Position numbers and translations under genes: made by a program. The notes below the pieces were generated by a model that was given only the letters and a program-made list of their open reading frames with translations, was not told where the DNA came from and made no database searches. Below are positions 33,588 through 42,645 of a DNA stretch of 64,000 nucleotides, in pieces. Origin of the DNA: Mesorhizobium comanense (GTDB lineage: Bacteria > Pseudomonadota > Alphaproteobacteria > Rhizobiales > Rhizobiaceae); NCBI RefSeq assembly GCF_005503535.1, contig NZ_SCNN01000021.1:1-64000 (forward strand), given 5' to 3'. Position 1 is the first letter of the stretch. The number at the start of each line of letters is the position of its first letter.

Positions 33588-34310
33588 ATGCCGGCAACCT
33601 CCAAGGCAACGCGCGAAAGCCACGCGCGCGTCTTCGACCTCGACGTTCAATCGTTGCGTGAACTCAACCAGGCGCTCCACAAGCTGGCCCCCGGTTCGAA
33701 CGAGACCGCATGGGAAGTGCTGAACCCGAAGGGCAACCATTCGGTCGCCGTCGGTGTCGACCAGCCCGTGAGCATCGATGTGCGCGGCAGCGTCGGCTAT
33801 TATTGCGGCGGCATGAACTCGGGCAGCGCCATCACGGTGCATGGCTCGGCCGGCCCCGGCGTCGGCGAGAACATGATGTCGGGCTCGATAACAGTGAAGG
33901 GCGACGCCAGCCAGTATGCCGGTGCCACCGGCAAGGGCGGCCTGCTGGTCATCGAGGGCAACGCCTCGTCGCGCTGCGGCATCTCGATGAAGGGCATCGA
34001 TATCGTGGTGCACGGCAATATCGGCCACATGTCGGCCTTCATGGCGCAGTCCGGCAACCTCGTGGTGCTGGGCGATGCCGGCGATGCGCTGGGCGATTCC
34101 ATCTACGAGGCGCGGCTGTTCGTGCGCGGCAAGGTCGACAGCCTCGGCGCCGACTGCATTGCGAAGGAGATGCGGCCCGAGCATCTCGAATTGCTCCAGG
34201 GCCTGCTCGATCGTGCCGGCGTGAAGGACGTCAAGCCGTCGGAGTTCAAGCGCTACGGCTCGGCGCGCACCCTCTACAATTTCAATATCGACAACGCCGA
34301 CGCGTATTGA
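33588..34310 (+). CDS. mgsB: N-methylglutamate synthase subunit B (GXGXG glutamate-synthase domain)
   Basis: The 240-residue protein is the right-handed beta-helix (GXGXG) domain of glutamate synthases as a separate polypeptide. Repeating glycine-rich strands are visible: GSVGYYCGGMNSGSAITVHGSAGPGVGENMMSGSI and GNASSRCGISMKGIDIVVHGNIGHMSAFMAQSG. It is called GlxC in rhizobia. It probably organises the tunnel between the amidotransferase and FMN subunits. The ATG at 33588 follows the mgsA stop closely and mgsC starts seven bases after its stop. Confidence 0.87.
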   Translation: MPATSKATRESHARVFDLDVQSLRELNQALHKLAPGSNETAWEVLNPKGNHSVAVGVDQPVSIDVRGSVGYYCGGMNSGSAITVHGSAGPGVGENMMSGSITVKGDASQYAGATGKGGLLVIEGNASSRCGISMKGIDIVVHGNIGHMSAFMAQSGNLVVLGDAGDALGDSIYEARLFVRGKVDSLGADCIAKEMRPEHLELLQGLLDRAGVKDVKPSEFKRYGSARTLYNFNIDNADAY

Positions 34311-34316
34311 GGCAGC

Positions 34317-35648
34317 ATGACCTATCGCAACCCGCCGACGACGCCGCGTAAATCCGCGACTTTCGACGACTACACGCTCTCCGAAATCCGCCGCGCCGCT
34401 GCGACCGGCATCTACGATATCCGCGGCGCCGGCGCCAAGCGCAAGCTGCCGCATTTCGACGACCTGCTGTTCCTTGGCGCCTCGATCTCGCGCTATCCGC
34501 TCGAAGGCTACCGCGAGCGCTGCGACACGTCAGTGGTGCTCGGTTCGCGCCATGCCAAGAAACCGATCGAATTGAAAATCCCGATCACCATCGCCGGCAT
34601 GAGCTTCGGCTCGCTCTCCGGTCCCGCCAAGGAAGCTCTCGGACGCGGCGCGACGCTGTCGGGCACCTCGACCACGACCGGCGACGGCGGCATGACCGAG
34701 GAAGAGCGCGGCCACTCCAAGCAGCTCGTCTACCAGTATCTGCCGTCGCGCTACGGCATGAACCTGCGTGACCTGCGCCGCGCCGATGCAATCGAGGTGG
34801 TCGTCGGCCAGGGCGCCAAGCCGGGCGGCGGCGGCATGCTGCTCGGCCAGAAGATCTCCGACCGCGTCGCCGAGATGCGCACGCTGCCCAAGGGCATCGA
34901 CCAGCGTTCGGCCTCGCGCCATCCGGACTGGACCGGTCCCGACGATCTCGAGATCAAGATTCTGGAACTGCGCGAAATCACCGATTGGGAAAAGCCGATC
35001 TATGTCAAGGTCGGCGGCGCCCGCCCCTATTACGACACAGCCCTTGCCGTGAAGGCCGGCGCCGATGTCGTCGTCGTCGACGGCATGCAGGGCGGCACGG
35101 CCGCCACCCAGGAAGTGTTCATCGAGAATGTCGGCCAGCCGACGCTTGCCTGCATCAGGCCGGCGGTTCAGGCGCTGCAGGATCTCGGCATGCACCGCAA
35201 GGTGCAGCTGATCGTCTCCGGCGGCATCCGCAACGGCGCCGATGTCGCCAAGGCGCTGGCGCTCGGCGTCGATGCGGTGTCGATCGGCACGGCCGCCCTG
35301 GTCGCGCTCGGCGACAACGATCCCCGCTGGGAGGCGGAATACAACGAACTCGGCACCACGGCCGGCGCCTACGACGACTGGCACGAAGGAAAGGATCCAG
35401 CCGGCATCACCACCCAGGATCCCGACCTGATGAAGCGGGTCGATCCGATCGCGGCAGGGCGACGGCTGGCGAACTATCTCAAGGTGATGACGCTGGAGGC
35501 GCAGACGATCGCGCGGGCCTGCGGCAAAAACAGCCTGCACAATCTCGAACCCGAGGACCTCGTCGCATTGACGATCGAGGCAGCCGCCATGGCCGGCGTT
35601 CCGCTGGCCGGCACCAACTGGATACCGGGGAAAAACAACACCTTCTAA
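34317..35648 (+). CDS. mgsC: N-methylglutamate synthase subunit C (FMN-binding glutamate synthase domain)
   Basis: The 443-residue protein is the FMN barrel of the glutamate-synthase family (GlxD). Visible elements are GMSFGSLSGPAKEALGRGA, GDGGM, GAKPGGGGMLLG, KVGGARPYYDTALAVKAGADVVVVDGMQGGTAAT and the phosphate-binding LIVSGGIRNGADVAKALALG. The cysteine triplet that holds a 3Fe-4S cluster in ordinary glutamate synthases is not seen after GTAALVALG, consistent with a flavin-only N-methylglutamate synthase. It is the catalytic subunit that forms N-methylglutamate. gmaS follows after 32 bp. Confidence 0.87.
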   Translation: MTYRNPPTTPRKSATFDDYTLSEIRRAAATGIYDIRGAGAKRKLPHFDDLLFLGASISRYPLEGYRERCDTSVVLGSRHAKKPIELKIPITIAGMSFGSLSGPAKEALGRGATLSGTSTTTGDGGMTEEERGHSKQLVYQYLPSRYGMNLRDLRRADAIEVVVGQGAKPGGGGMLLGQKISDRVAEMRTLPKGIDQRSASRHPDWTGPDDLEIKILELREITDWEKPIYVKVGGARPYYDTALAVKAGADVVVVDGMQGGTAATQEVFIENVGQPTLACIRPAVQALQDLGMHRKVQLIVSGGIRNGADVAKALALGVDAVSIGTAALVALGDNDPRWEAEYNELGTTAGAYDDWHEGKDPAGITTQDPDLMKRVDPIAAGRRLANYLKVMTLEAQTIARACGKNSLHNLEPEDLVALTIEAAAMAGVPLAGTNWIPGKNNTF

Positions 35649-35680
35649 GCCTTCAGCATGCCAATAAGCGAGGAACTATA

Positions 35681-36988
35681 ATGGGGAACGATCTCGCCGC
35701 TTTCGCCAAAAAGAACGGCGTCAAGTATTTCATGATTTCCTACACTGACCTGTTCAGTGGCCAGCGCGCCAAGCTGGTACCGGCGCAAGCGATCGCCGAC
35801 ATGCAGAAGGATGGCGCCGGCTTTGCCGGGTTCGCCACCTGGCTCGATCTCACACCAGCCCATCCGGACATGCTGGCGGTCCCCGATCCGGATTCGGTCA
35901 TCCAACTGCCATGGAAGCCCGACGTCGCCTGGGTCGCCGCCAACTGCATCATGGACGACAAGGAGGTCGACCAGGCGCCGCGCAACACGCTGAAGCGGCT
36001 GATCGCGGAGGCGGCCAGTGACGGCATGCACGTCAAGACCGGCGTCGAGGCCGAGTTCTTCCTGATCACGCCGGACGGCAAGGCGATCTCCGACGAATAC
36101 GATACCGCATCGAAACCTTGCTACGACCAGCAGGCGGTGATGCGCCGCTACGATGTCATCGCCGAGATCTGCGACCACATGCTGGCGCTGGGCTGGGGCG
36201 CGTACCAGAACGACCATGAGGACGCCAACGGCCAGTTCGAGATGAACTGGGCCTTCGACGACGTGCTGGCGACCGCCGACAAACACTCCTTCTTCAAGTT
36301 CATGGTCAAGTCGATCGCCGAGAAGCACGGCCTGCGCGCCACCTTCATGCCCAAGCCCTTCCAGGGCCTGACGGGCAATGGCTGCCATGCCCACATCTCG
36401 GTTTGGGACAAATCAGGCAAGACCAATGTCTTCGCCGACAATTCGATGGAGCTCGGACTGTCGGCCAAGGGCAAGAATTTCCTCGGCGGCATCATGAAGC
36501 ATGCCTCGGCGCTGGCCGCGATCACCAACCCAACGGTCAATTCCTACAAGCGCATCAACGCGCCGCGCACCATTTCGGGCGCGACCTGGGCGCCGAACAC
36601 CGTGACCTGGACCGGCAACAACCGCACCCACATGGTGCGCGTGCCTGGTCCCGGCCGCTTCGAGCTGCGCCTGCCCGACGGTGCCGCCAACCCCTATCTG
36701 TTGCAGGCGGTGATCATCGCCGCCGGCCTCGACGGCATTCGCTCCAAAGCCGATCCCGGCAAGCGCTACGACATCGACATGTACCAGCACGGGCACACGG
36801 TGAAGGGCGCACCGAAGCTGCCACTCAACCTGCTCGACGCGCTGCGCGAGTTCGACAAAGACAAATCGCTCAAGGCGGCGCTGGGTGAGGAATTCTCGTC
36901 GGCTTACCTAAAGCTGAAGCACCAGGAATGGAATTCCTATGCTTCGCACTTCACGCAATGGGAGCGCGACCACACGCTGGACATTTAG
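35681..36988 (+). CDS. gmaS: gamma-glutamylmethylamide synthetase (glutamine-synthetase family)
   Basis: The 435-residue enzyme joins methylamine to the gamma-carboxyl of glutamate with ATP. The glutamine-synthetase fold is clear: MISYTDLFSGQRAKLVP, GVEAEFFLI (first metal glutamate), NDHEDANGQFEMNW, GNGCHAHISVWD and the NRTHMVRVPGPGRFELRLPDGAANPYL block. Its placement after mgsC and before mgdA distinguishes GMAS from true GlnA. The ATG at 35681 gives MGNDLAAFAKKNGVKYF; frames that read further upstream only run through mgsC. It is the entry point for monomethylamine produced from dimethylamine. Confidence 0.9.
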   Translation: MGNDLAAFAKKNGVKYFMISYTDLFSGQRAKLVPAQAIADMQKDGAGFAGFATWLDLTPAHPDMLAVPDPDSVIQLPWKPDVAWVAANCIMDDKEVDQAPRNTLKRLIAEAASDGMHVKTGVEAEFFLITPDGKAISDEYDTASKPCYDQQAVMRRYDVIAEICDHMLALGWGAYQNDHEDANGQFEMNWAFDDVLATADKHSFFKFMVKSIAEKHGLRATFMPKPFQGLTGNGCHAHISVWDKSGKTNVFADNSMELGLSAKGKNFLGGIMKHASALAAITNPTVNSYKRINAPRTISGATWAPNTVTWTGNNRTHMVRVPGPGRFELRLPDGAANPYLLQAVIIAAGLDGIRSKADPGKRYDIDMYQHGHTVKGAPKLPLNLLDALREFDKDKSLKAALGEEFSSAYLKLKHQEWNSYASHFTQWERDHTLDI

Positions 36989-37024
36989 TTCTCGTAGCGG
37001 TGCGAGCGATCTCGGAATGACCTG

Positions 37025-38278
37025 ATGAAATATTCGATCTTCTCGCTCGCCCGCGCCGCCCTTTCCGGCCACAAGACCTGGCAGCCCACCTGGCGGGACG
37101 CAGCCCCCAAGGATCGCTACGACGTGGTGATCATCGGCGGCGGCGGCCATGGGCTCGCCACCGCCTGGTTCCTCGCCAGCGAATTCGGCATCAGGAATGT
37201 AGCCGTCCTGGAGAAAGGCTGGATCGGTTCCGGCAATGCCGGCCGCAACACCACCATCATCCGCTCCAATTACGGCCTGCCCGGCAATACCGGCTTTTAC
37301 GAACTGTCGATGAAGCTGTGGGAGAGGATGGAGCAGGACCTGAACTACAACGCTATGGTCAGCCAGCGCGGCGTCATCAACCTCTACCATTCCGACGCGC
37401 AGCGCGACGCCTATGCGCGGCGCGGCAACACGATGCGCATCAACGGCATCGACGCCGAGCTGCTCGATCTCGCAGCAGTCAAGAAGATGATGCCGTTCCT
37501 GAATTTCGACAATGCCCGTTTCCCCGTGCAGGGCGGGCTGTTGCAGCGGCGCGGCGGCACGGCGCGGCATGACGCCGTGGTCTGGGGCTATGCGCACGCT
37601 GCGAGCGCGCTCGGCGTCGACATCATCCAGAACTGCGAGGTCACGGGCTTCGTGCGGGATGCCAATGGCAAGGTGACAGGTGTCGAAACCTCACGCGGGA
37701 AGATCGGTGCCGGCAAGGTCGGCATGGCGGTGGCGGGCTCGTCCTCGCGCGTCGCCGCGATGGCCGGGCTGCGCCTGCCGATCGAAAGCCATGTCCTGCA
37801 GGCCTTCGTCTCCGAGGCGATCAAGCCGCTGATCCCCAACGTCATGACCTTCGGCGCCGGTCATTTCTATGTCAGCCAGTCCGACAAGGGCGGGCTCGTC
37901 TTCGGCGGGGACATAGACGGCTACAATTCCTACGCCCAGCGCGGCAACCTTCCTGTGATGGAGGACGTCTGCGAGGGCGGCATGGCGCTGATCCCGATGA
38001 TCGGCCGTGTGCGGCTGCTGCGCCAATGGGGCGGCATCATGGATATGTCGATGGACGGCTCGCCGATTATCGACAAGAGCCCGGTCGACGGCCTCTACCT
38101 CAACGCCGGCTGGTGCTATGGCGGCTTCAAGGCGACGCCCGGCTCGGGCTTTGTCTTCGCCCACCTGATCGCCCGCGACCAATCGCACAAGGAGGCCGCA
38201 CTCTTCCGCCTCGACCGTTTCCAGCGCGGCGCCATGATCGACGAAAAGGGCCAGGGCGCCCAACCGAACCTGCACTGA
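37025..38278 (+). CDS. mgdA: N-methylglutamate dehydrogenase subunit A (sarcosine oxidase beta-like flavoprotein)
   Basis: The 417-residue protein resembles the SoxB subunit of heterotetrameric sarcosine oxidase. The FAD motif is VVIIGGGGHGLATAWFLA (about residues 36-53). The substrate domain contains GNAGRNTTIIRSNYGLPGNTGFYELS, where a histidine or arginine usually anchors the flavin. It oxidises N-methylglutamate and passes methylene to tetrahydrofolate through the partner subunits. It follows gmaS by 36 bp and the small subunit mgdB starts nine bases after its stop. Confidence 0.85.
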   Translation: MKYSIFSLARAALSGHKTWQPTWRDAAPKDRYDVVIIGGGGHGLATAWFLASEFGIRNVAVLEKGWIGSGNAGRNTTIIRSNYGLPGNTGFYELSMKLWERMEQDLNYNAMVSQRGVINLYHSDAQRDAYARRGNTMRINGIDAELLDLAAVKKMMPFLNFDNARFPVQGGLLQRRGGTARHDAVVWGYAHAASALGVDIIQNCEVTGFVRDANGKVTGVETSRGKIGAGKVGMAVAGSSSRVAAMAGLRLPIESHVLQAFVSEAIKPLIPNVMTFGAGHFYVSQSDKGGLVFGGDIDGYNSYAQRGNLPVMEDVCEGGMALIPMIGRVRLLRQWGGIMDMSMDGSPIIDKSPVDGLYLNAGWCYGGFKATPGSGFVFAHLIARDQSHKEAALFRLDRFQRGAMIDEKGQGAQPNLH

Positions 38279-38287
38279 GGGCAGTCT

Positions 38288-38563
38288 ATGCGCATCACCT
38301 GTCCCTTCTGCGGCGAACGCGAACTCGGCGAGTTCACCTATCTCGGCGACGCCAAGCCGCAGCGCCCCGCGGCGGATGCCGGCGAGGACGCCGTCTACGA
38401 TTATGTCTATCTGCGCGACAACATCGCCGGTGTAATGGACGAGAACTGGTATCACGGCGGCGGCTGCCGCTCCTGGCTGAAGGTCACCCGCAACACGCTG
38501 ACGCATGAGATTTCTTCCGTTGAGCCGGCGGCGGGCGCCGGGGCGAGACAGGTGGCGAAATGA
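38288..38563 (+). CDS. mgdB: N-methylglutamate dehydrogenase subunit B (sarcosine oxidase delta-like)
   Basis: The 91-residue protein matches the small delta subunit of heterotetrameric sarcosine oxidases. MRITCPFCGERELGEFTYLGDA provides the CxxC pair, and NWYHGGGCRSWLKVTRN adds a further cysteine for a structural zinc. Length is normal for SoxD. It is flanked by mgdA and mgdC, but a palindromic repeat of about 180 bp now separates it from mgdC, where the genes usually abut. Confidence 0.85.
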   Translation: MRITCPFCGERELGEFTYLGDAKPQRPAADAGEDAVYDYVYLRDNIAGVMDENWYHGGGCRSWLKVTRNTLTHEISSVEPAAGAGARQVAK

Positions 38564-38580
38564 GCTATTTTGTCCACGTC

Positions 38581-38763
38581 AGCGCTGCCCCTCACCTGCC
38601 TGCCGGCACCCTATCCCCGTATAGAGACGGGAAGAGGGGCGCTGGCCGCAGCGCCGCCGCCCCTTCTGCAACGTTGGTGATTGGCGAAATCGTGGGCGAG
38701 AGCGTCCTTCTCCCCGTCACTATACGGGGAGAAGTGCCCGGCAGGGCGATGAGGGGCAGCGCG
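38581..38763. repeat. palindromic rhizobial intergenic element inserted between mgdB and mgdC
   Basis: The ends are inverted: AGCGCTGCCCCTCA at 38581-38594 and TGAGGGGCAGCGC at 38750-38762. Inside, CCCCGTATAGAGACGGG... and ...CCCCGTCACTATACGGGG pair as well. The overall pattern fits the RIME/REP-like elements of Rhizobiales. It splits the mgd operon and creates a spurious 77-codon frame starting at the mgdB stop. Confidence 0.75.
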
Positions 38764-38789
38764 ACTTTTCCGCATGAGGGCCAGGCATC

Positions 38790-41771
38790 GTGAGCTCCAG
38801 CCAATCGCATCGCCTCGCGGCCGGCGGCCTCATCGACCGCACGGCGCCGCTCACTTTCCGCTTCGACGGCAAGAGCCTTTCCGGTTTCAAGGGCGACACG
38901 CTGGCCTCCGCGCTTGTCGCCAACGGCGTCAAGCTCGTCGGCCGCTCGTTCAAGTATCACCGCCCGCGCGGCATCCTGACGGCGGGTTCGGAAGAACCCA
39001 ATGCGCTGGTCGAATTGCGCAGCGGCGCGCGCCGCGAGCCCAACACCAGGGCGACGACAACCGAACTCTATGACGGGCTGGAGGCTGCCAGCCAGAACCG
39101 CTGGCCGTCGCTCGCCTTCGACGTCATGTCGGTCAACCAGCTGTTCGCGCCGATCTTCGTCGCCGGCTTCTACTACAAGACCTTCATGTGGCCGGCGAAA
39201 TTCTGGGAAGCGGTTTACGAGCCGGCGATCCGTCGTGCCGCCGGTCTCGGCCGCGCCGCCAATATCGCCGACCCCGACCATTACGACAAGGCGTGGGCGC
39301 ATTGCGACGTGGTGATCGCGGGTTCCGGTCCGGCCGGCCTGGCCGCGGCCCTCGCAGCCGGCCGCAGCGGCGCGCGCGTCATTTTGTGCGAAGAGGATTT
39401 CGCGCCCGGCGGCCGCTTGCTCGCCGATGGCGGCACGATCGAGGGACTGCCCGCGGCCGAATGGCTGTCGCGCACGCTGGCCGAACTGGGGGCAATGCCG
39501 GATGTGCGCATCATGACGCGCACGACGCTGTTCGGCGTCTATGACGGGGGCACCTATGGCGCGATCGAGCGCGTCAACGATCATGTGCCCTCGCCGCCCG
39601 AACATGAGGTGCGGCAGCGTCTGTGGCGGATCGTGGCCAAGCGCTGCGTGGTCGCCGCCGGTTCCATCGAGCGGCCGATCGTCTTTGCCGGCAACGACAC
39701 GCCCGGCGTGATGATGGCTTCCGCGATGCGGACCTATGTCAAGCGCTATGCGGCGACGCCGGCAAAGCGCGTCGCCTTGTTCACCAACAATGAGGATGGC
39801 TGGCGCACGGTCGAAGCGGCACTTGCCGCTGGACTGCAGATCGCCGCGGTGATCGACGCTCGGCCCGATGTATCGCCGGCCCATCGTTCACTGGCCTCCA
39901 AGAACGGCTTCACCGTGCTGCACGGCGCCGTCAGCGGCGTTGACGGTGGCAAGGACGGCGTGCGCAAGATTTCGGTGTCGCTCACCGGTGGCGCCCGCGC
40001 CGAGGTCGAGGCCGATGGGCTCGCCGTCTCCGGTGGCTGGAACCCGACGGTCGGGCTCACCTCCTACCATCGCGGCCGGCCGAAATGGCGTGACGACATC
40101 GCCGCCTTCGTGCCGGATGGCGCGCCGCCGGGAATGGTGGCGGCGGGCGCCGCCAATGGCGCCTTCGGTCTTGGCGCGTGCCTGCGCGAAGGTTTTGAAG
40201 CCGGTGCCGCCGCCGCGCGCGATGCCGGGCGCGGCCGCGGCGTCGGTTCGCTGCCGGTGGCCGATGACGAGGCGTTTGCGCTCACGCCGCTCTGGCATGT
40301 ATCCGGCAAGGGCAAGGCCTTCGTCGATCAGCAGCACGACGTGACCGCGTCGGACGTCGAGCTGGCGCAGCGCGAAGGTTTCCAGTCGGTCGAGCATCTG
40401 AAGCGCTACACCACGCTCGGCATGGCGACCGACCAGGGCAAGACATCCAATGTCGCCGGCCTCGCCATCATGGCCGCCGTCACCGGCAAGTCCATCCCGG
40501 AGACCGGCACGACGATCTATCGCCCGCCTTACGTGCCGGTCGCCATCGGCGCCTTCGCCGGCCATCACCGCGACGAGACATTCCATGCGACGCGGCTGAC
40601 ACCGTCGCATCATTGGGCGGCGGAACAAGGCGCGGTGTTCGTCGACACAGGCCTCTGGAAACGCGCGCAATGGTATCCGCGCGCCGGCGAAAAGGACTGG
40701 CTGGAATCGGTGACCCGCGAGGTCAAGGCGGTGCGCGGCGGCGTCGGCTTCTGCGATGTCTCGACGCTCGGCAAGATCGACGTGCATGGCCCCGATGCCG
40801 GAGCCTTCCTCGACCGCGTCTACATCAACACCTTCTCCAACCTCGCCGTCGGCAAGGCGCGATACGGGCTGATGCTGCGCGAGGACGGCATCGTCTATGA
40901 TGACGGCACGACCTCGCGCCTGGCCGAGGATCATTACTTCCTGACCACAACCACCGCCAAGGCCGGGCCGGTGATGCAGCATCTCGAATTCTGCCGCCAG
41001 GTGCTGTTTCCGAAACTCGACGTGCAACTGACATCGGTCTCGGATCAATGGGCGCAGTTTTCCATTGCCGGCCCCAAGACACGCGACCTGCTGAAGGAGC
41101 TCGTCGACCCGGCCGAGGACCTGTCCAATGAGGGTTTTCCCTTCATGGGCGCACGCGAGGTCAGGCTGCGCGGTGGCATCAAGGCGCGGCTGTTCCGCAT
41201 CTCCTTCTCCGGCGAGATGGCGTTCGAGATCTCCGTACCGGCACGTCACGGCGAGGCCATGGCGCGCAATCTGATGATCGCCGGCAAGCCGTTCGGCGTG
41301 ACGCCTTACGGCACCGAGGCGCTCGGCGTCATGCGCATCGAGAAGGGTCATATCGCGGGGCCTGAACTGAGCGGCACGACGACAGCCGCCGATCTCGGCC
41401 TCGGCAAGATGATGTCGACCAAGAAGGATTTCATCGGCCGGGTCATGGCCGGCCGCGAGGCGCTCGTCGCAGCGGATCGGCAGGTGGTGGTCGGCATCAA
41501 GCCGACGGACAAGACGCGGCGTCTGCGGTCCGGCGCGCACATCATCCCGAAGGGCGAGATCCCCGGCCCAGATAACGACCAGGGTTATGTCACCTCGGTC
41601 TGCTTCTCGCCGACGCTGGAGCAATGGATCGGGCTCGCGCTTGTCGAACGCGGCCGCGAACGCATCGGCGAAATCGTGCACGCGCACGATCCGATCCGCG
41701 GCGAAGATTATGACGTCGAACTCTGCAATCCCGTCTTCTACGATCCGGATGGAGGGCGCCAGCGTGGTTGA
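38790..41771 (+). CDS. mgdC: N-methylglutamate dehydrogenase subunit C (sarcosine oxidase alpha-like)
   Basis: The 993-residue protein is the large alpha-type subunit. It has an N-terminal ferredoxin-like domain without cluster cysteines (LTFRFDGKSLSGFKGDTLASALVANG), an NAD/FAD-binding domain starting CDVVIAGSGPAGLAAALAAG (near residue 170) and a C-terminal GcvT-type folate domain (about 610-990) with ISFSGEMAFEISVP. The latter transfers the methylene group from N-methylglutamate to tetrahydrofolate. Translation starts at GTG 38790, which gives MSSSQSHRLAAGGLIDRTAP, the normal alpha-subunit opening. The gene follows an inserted palindromic repeat and overlaps mgdD by eight bases. Confidence 0.87.
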   Translation: MSSSQSHRLAAGGLIDRTAPLTFRFDGKSLSGFKGDTLASALVANGVKLVGRSFKYHRPRGILTAGSEEPNALVELRSGARREPNTRATTTELYDGLEAASQNRWPSLAFDVMSVNQLFAPIFVAGFYYKTFMWPAKFWEAVYEPAIRRAAGLGRAANIADPDHYDKAWAHCDVVIAGSGPAGLAAALAAGRSGARVILCEEDFAPGGRLLADGGTIEGLPAAEWLSRTLAELGAMPDVRIMTRTTLFGVYDGGTYGAIERVNDHVPSPPEHEVRQRLWRIVAKRCVVAAGSIERPIVFAGNDTPGVMMASAMRTYVKRYAATPAKRVALFTNNEDGWRTVEAALAAGLQIAAVIDARPDVSPAHRSLASKNGFTVLHGAVSGVDGGKDGVRKISVSLTGGARAEVEADGLAVSGGWNPTVGLTSYHRGRPKWRDDIAAFVPDGAPPGMVAAGAANGAFGLGACLREGFEAGAAAARDAGRGRGVGSLPVADDEAFALTPLWHVSGKGKAFVDQQHDVTASDVELAQREGFQSVEHLKRYTTLGMATDQGKTSNVAGLAIMAAVTGKSIPETGTTIYRPPYVPVAIGAFAGHHRDETFHATRLTPSHHWAAEQGAVFVDTGLWKRAQWYPRAGEKDWLESVTREVKAVRGGVGFCDVSTLGKIDVHGPDAGAFLDRVYINTFSNLAVGKARYGLMLREDGIVYDDGTTSRLAEDHYFLTTTTAKAGPVMQHLEFCRQVLFPKLDVQLTSVSDQWAQFSIAGPKTRDLLKELVDPAEDLSNEGFPFMGAREVRLRGGIKARLFRISFSGEMAFEISVPARHGEAMARNLMIAGKPFGVTPYGTEALGVMRIEKGHIAGPELSGTTTAADLGLGKMMSTKKDFIGRVMAGREALVAADRQVVVGIKPTDKTRRLRSGAHIIPKGEIPGPDNDQGYVTSVCFSPTLEQWIGLALVERGRERIGEIVHAHDPIRGEDYDVELCNPVFYDPDGGRQRG

Positions 41772-42387
41772 GTTTTCCTGGGACGTCCGCAGCCCTCTGG
41801 AACGTGTGCTGGTCGCCGGCCGCCATGGCGCGCAAGGCGACGCCGGCGTGTCCCTGACCGAGATACGCAATTTCGACCTGGTGCAGGTCATGGCGCGACG
41901 TGGCCAAGCAGGCGAGATGAGCGCGGCGGCGAAGGCAAGCTTCGGTGTCGTCGCGCCTGGAACGCCGAGGGCAGTCAGCACGGCCGATGCGACGCTGATC
42001 TGGTCCGGGCCGGATCAGTTCTTTGTCCTGTCGAAAGGCGGCAAGCACACGATGGCGGCGCTGGCACCCGTCTTTGCCGGACCGGCTTCGCTGTCCGACC
42101 AATCGCATGCGCGGGTGCTGATCAGTGTTTCTGGAGACAAAGCACGGGCGATGCTCGCCAAGGTTTCCTCGATCGACTTGCACCCCGACTCGTTCGACGT
42201 AGGTGCGGTCGCTACAACCTCGATGGATCACACGAGCGTCACGCTTTGGCGTGGGAGCGATCGCAACGGACAGGCCGTGTTCAATCTCCTGGTGTTCGCG
42301 ACATTCGCGGAGAGCCTGTGGCACACGATATTGGACTCGGCTGCGGAATATGGCGTAACGATCGGGCATTCCGAGGAGCTGGCGTAG
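41764..42387 (+). CDS. mgdD: N-methylglutamate dehydrogenase subunit D (sarcosine oxidase gamma-like)
   Basis: The 207-residue protein resembles the gamma subunit SoxG, a truncated GcvT-like domain without catalytic motifs of its own. Landmarks are LTEIRNFDLVQVMARRG, LIWSGPDQFFVLS and DHTSVTLWR. GTG 41764 is preferred over ATG 41749 because GGAGGG lies seven bases before the GTG and the position overlaps the mgdC stop. It closes the mgsABC-gmaS-mgdABCD transcription unit; a palindromic repeat follows. Confidence 0.8.
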   Translation: MVEFSWDVRSPLERVLVAGRHGAQGDAGVSLTEIRNFDLVQVMARRGQAGEMSAAAKASFGVVAPGTPRAVSTADATLIWSGPDQFFVLSKGGKHTMAALAPVFAGPASLSDQSHARVLISVSGDKARAMLAKVSSIDLHPDSFDVGAVATTSMDHTSVTLWRGSDRNGQAVFNLLVFATFAESLWHTILDSAAEYGVTIGHSEELA

Positions 42388-42400
42388 CGCTGCGCCCGTT

Positions 42401-42551
42401 TCCTTCTCCCCCTGTGGGAGAAGGTGGATCGGCGCGTCAGCGCCGAGACGGATGAGGGGTGCTCCAGGGAACGCCAACGTCTCACTACGCTGGAGCACCC
42501 CTCATCCGTCGCCTTCGGCGACACCTTCTCCCACAAGGGGAGAAGGGGGAG
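42401..42551. repeat. palindromic intergenic repeat (copy 1 of a family of two)
   Basis: The outer arms CCTTCTCCCCCTGTGGGAGAAGG and CCTTCTCCCACAAGGGGAGAAGG are inverted, and an inner stem GATGAGGGGTGCTCCAG / CTGGAGCACCCCTCATC encloses a 22-base loop. A second copy lies at 45029-45175 on the other side of tdm, with its loop in the opposite orientation. The hairpins may end the mgd transcript. Confidence 0.75.
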
Positions 42552-42645
42552 CTAGTGCTTGCCAAACGCCATCGCCCTGCTATTCTCTCAGCGAAAATAA
42601 TTTTACACACAGGCAAACTTGTTTCTCGCTTGGAGGAGGGTTGAG

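Noticed and set aside
38560..38793. 77-codon frame between mgdB and mgdC starting at ATGA
   Set aside because: Most of it is translated palindromic repeat; the start overlap looks like coupling but is left over from the original mgdB-mgdC junction.
39888..41981. 697-codon open frame opposite mgdC
   Set aside because: It is antisense to a well-conserved catalytic subunit and its translation shows no recognisable domain.
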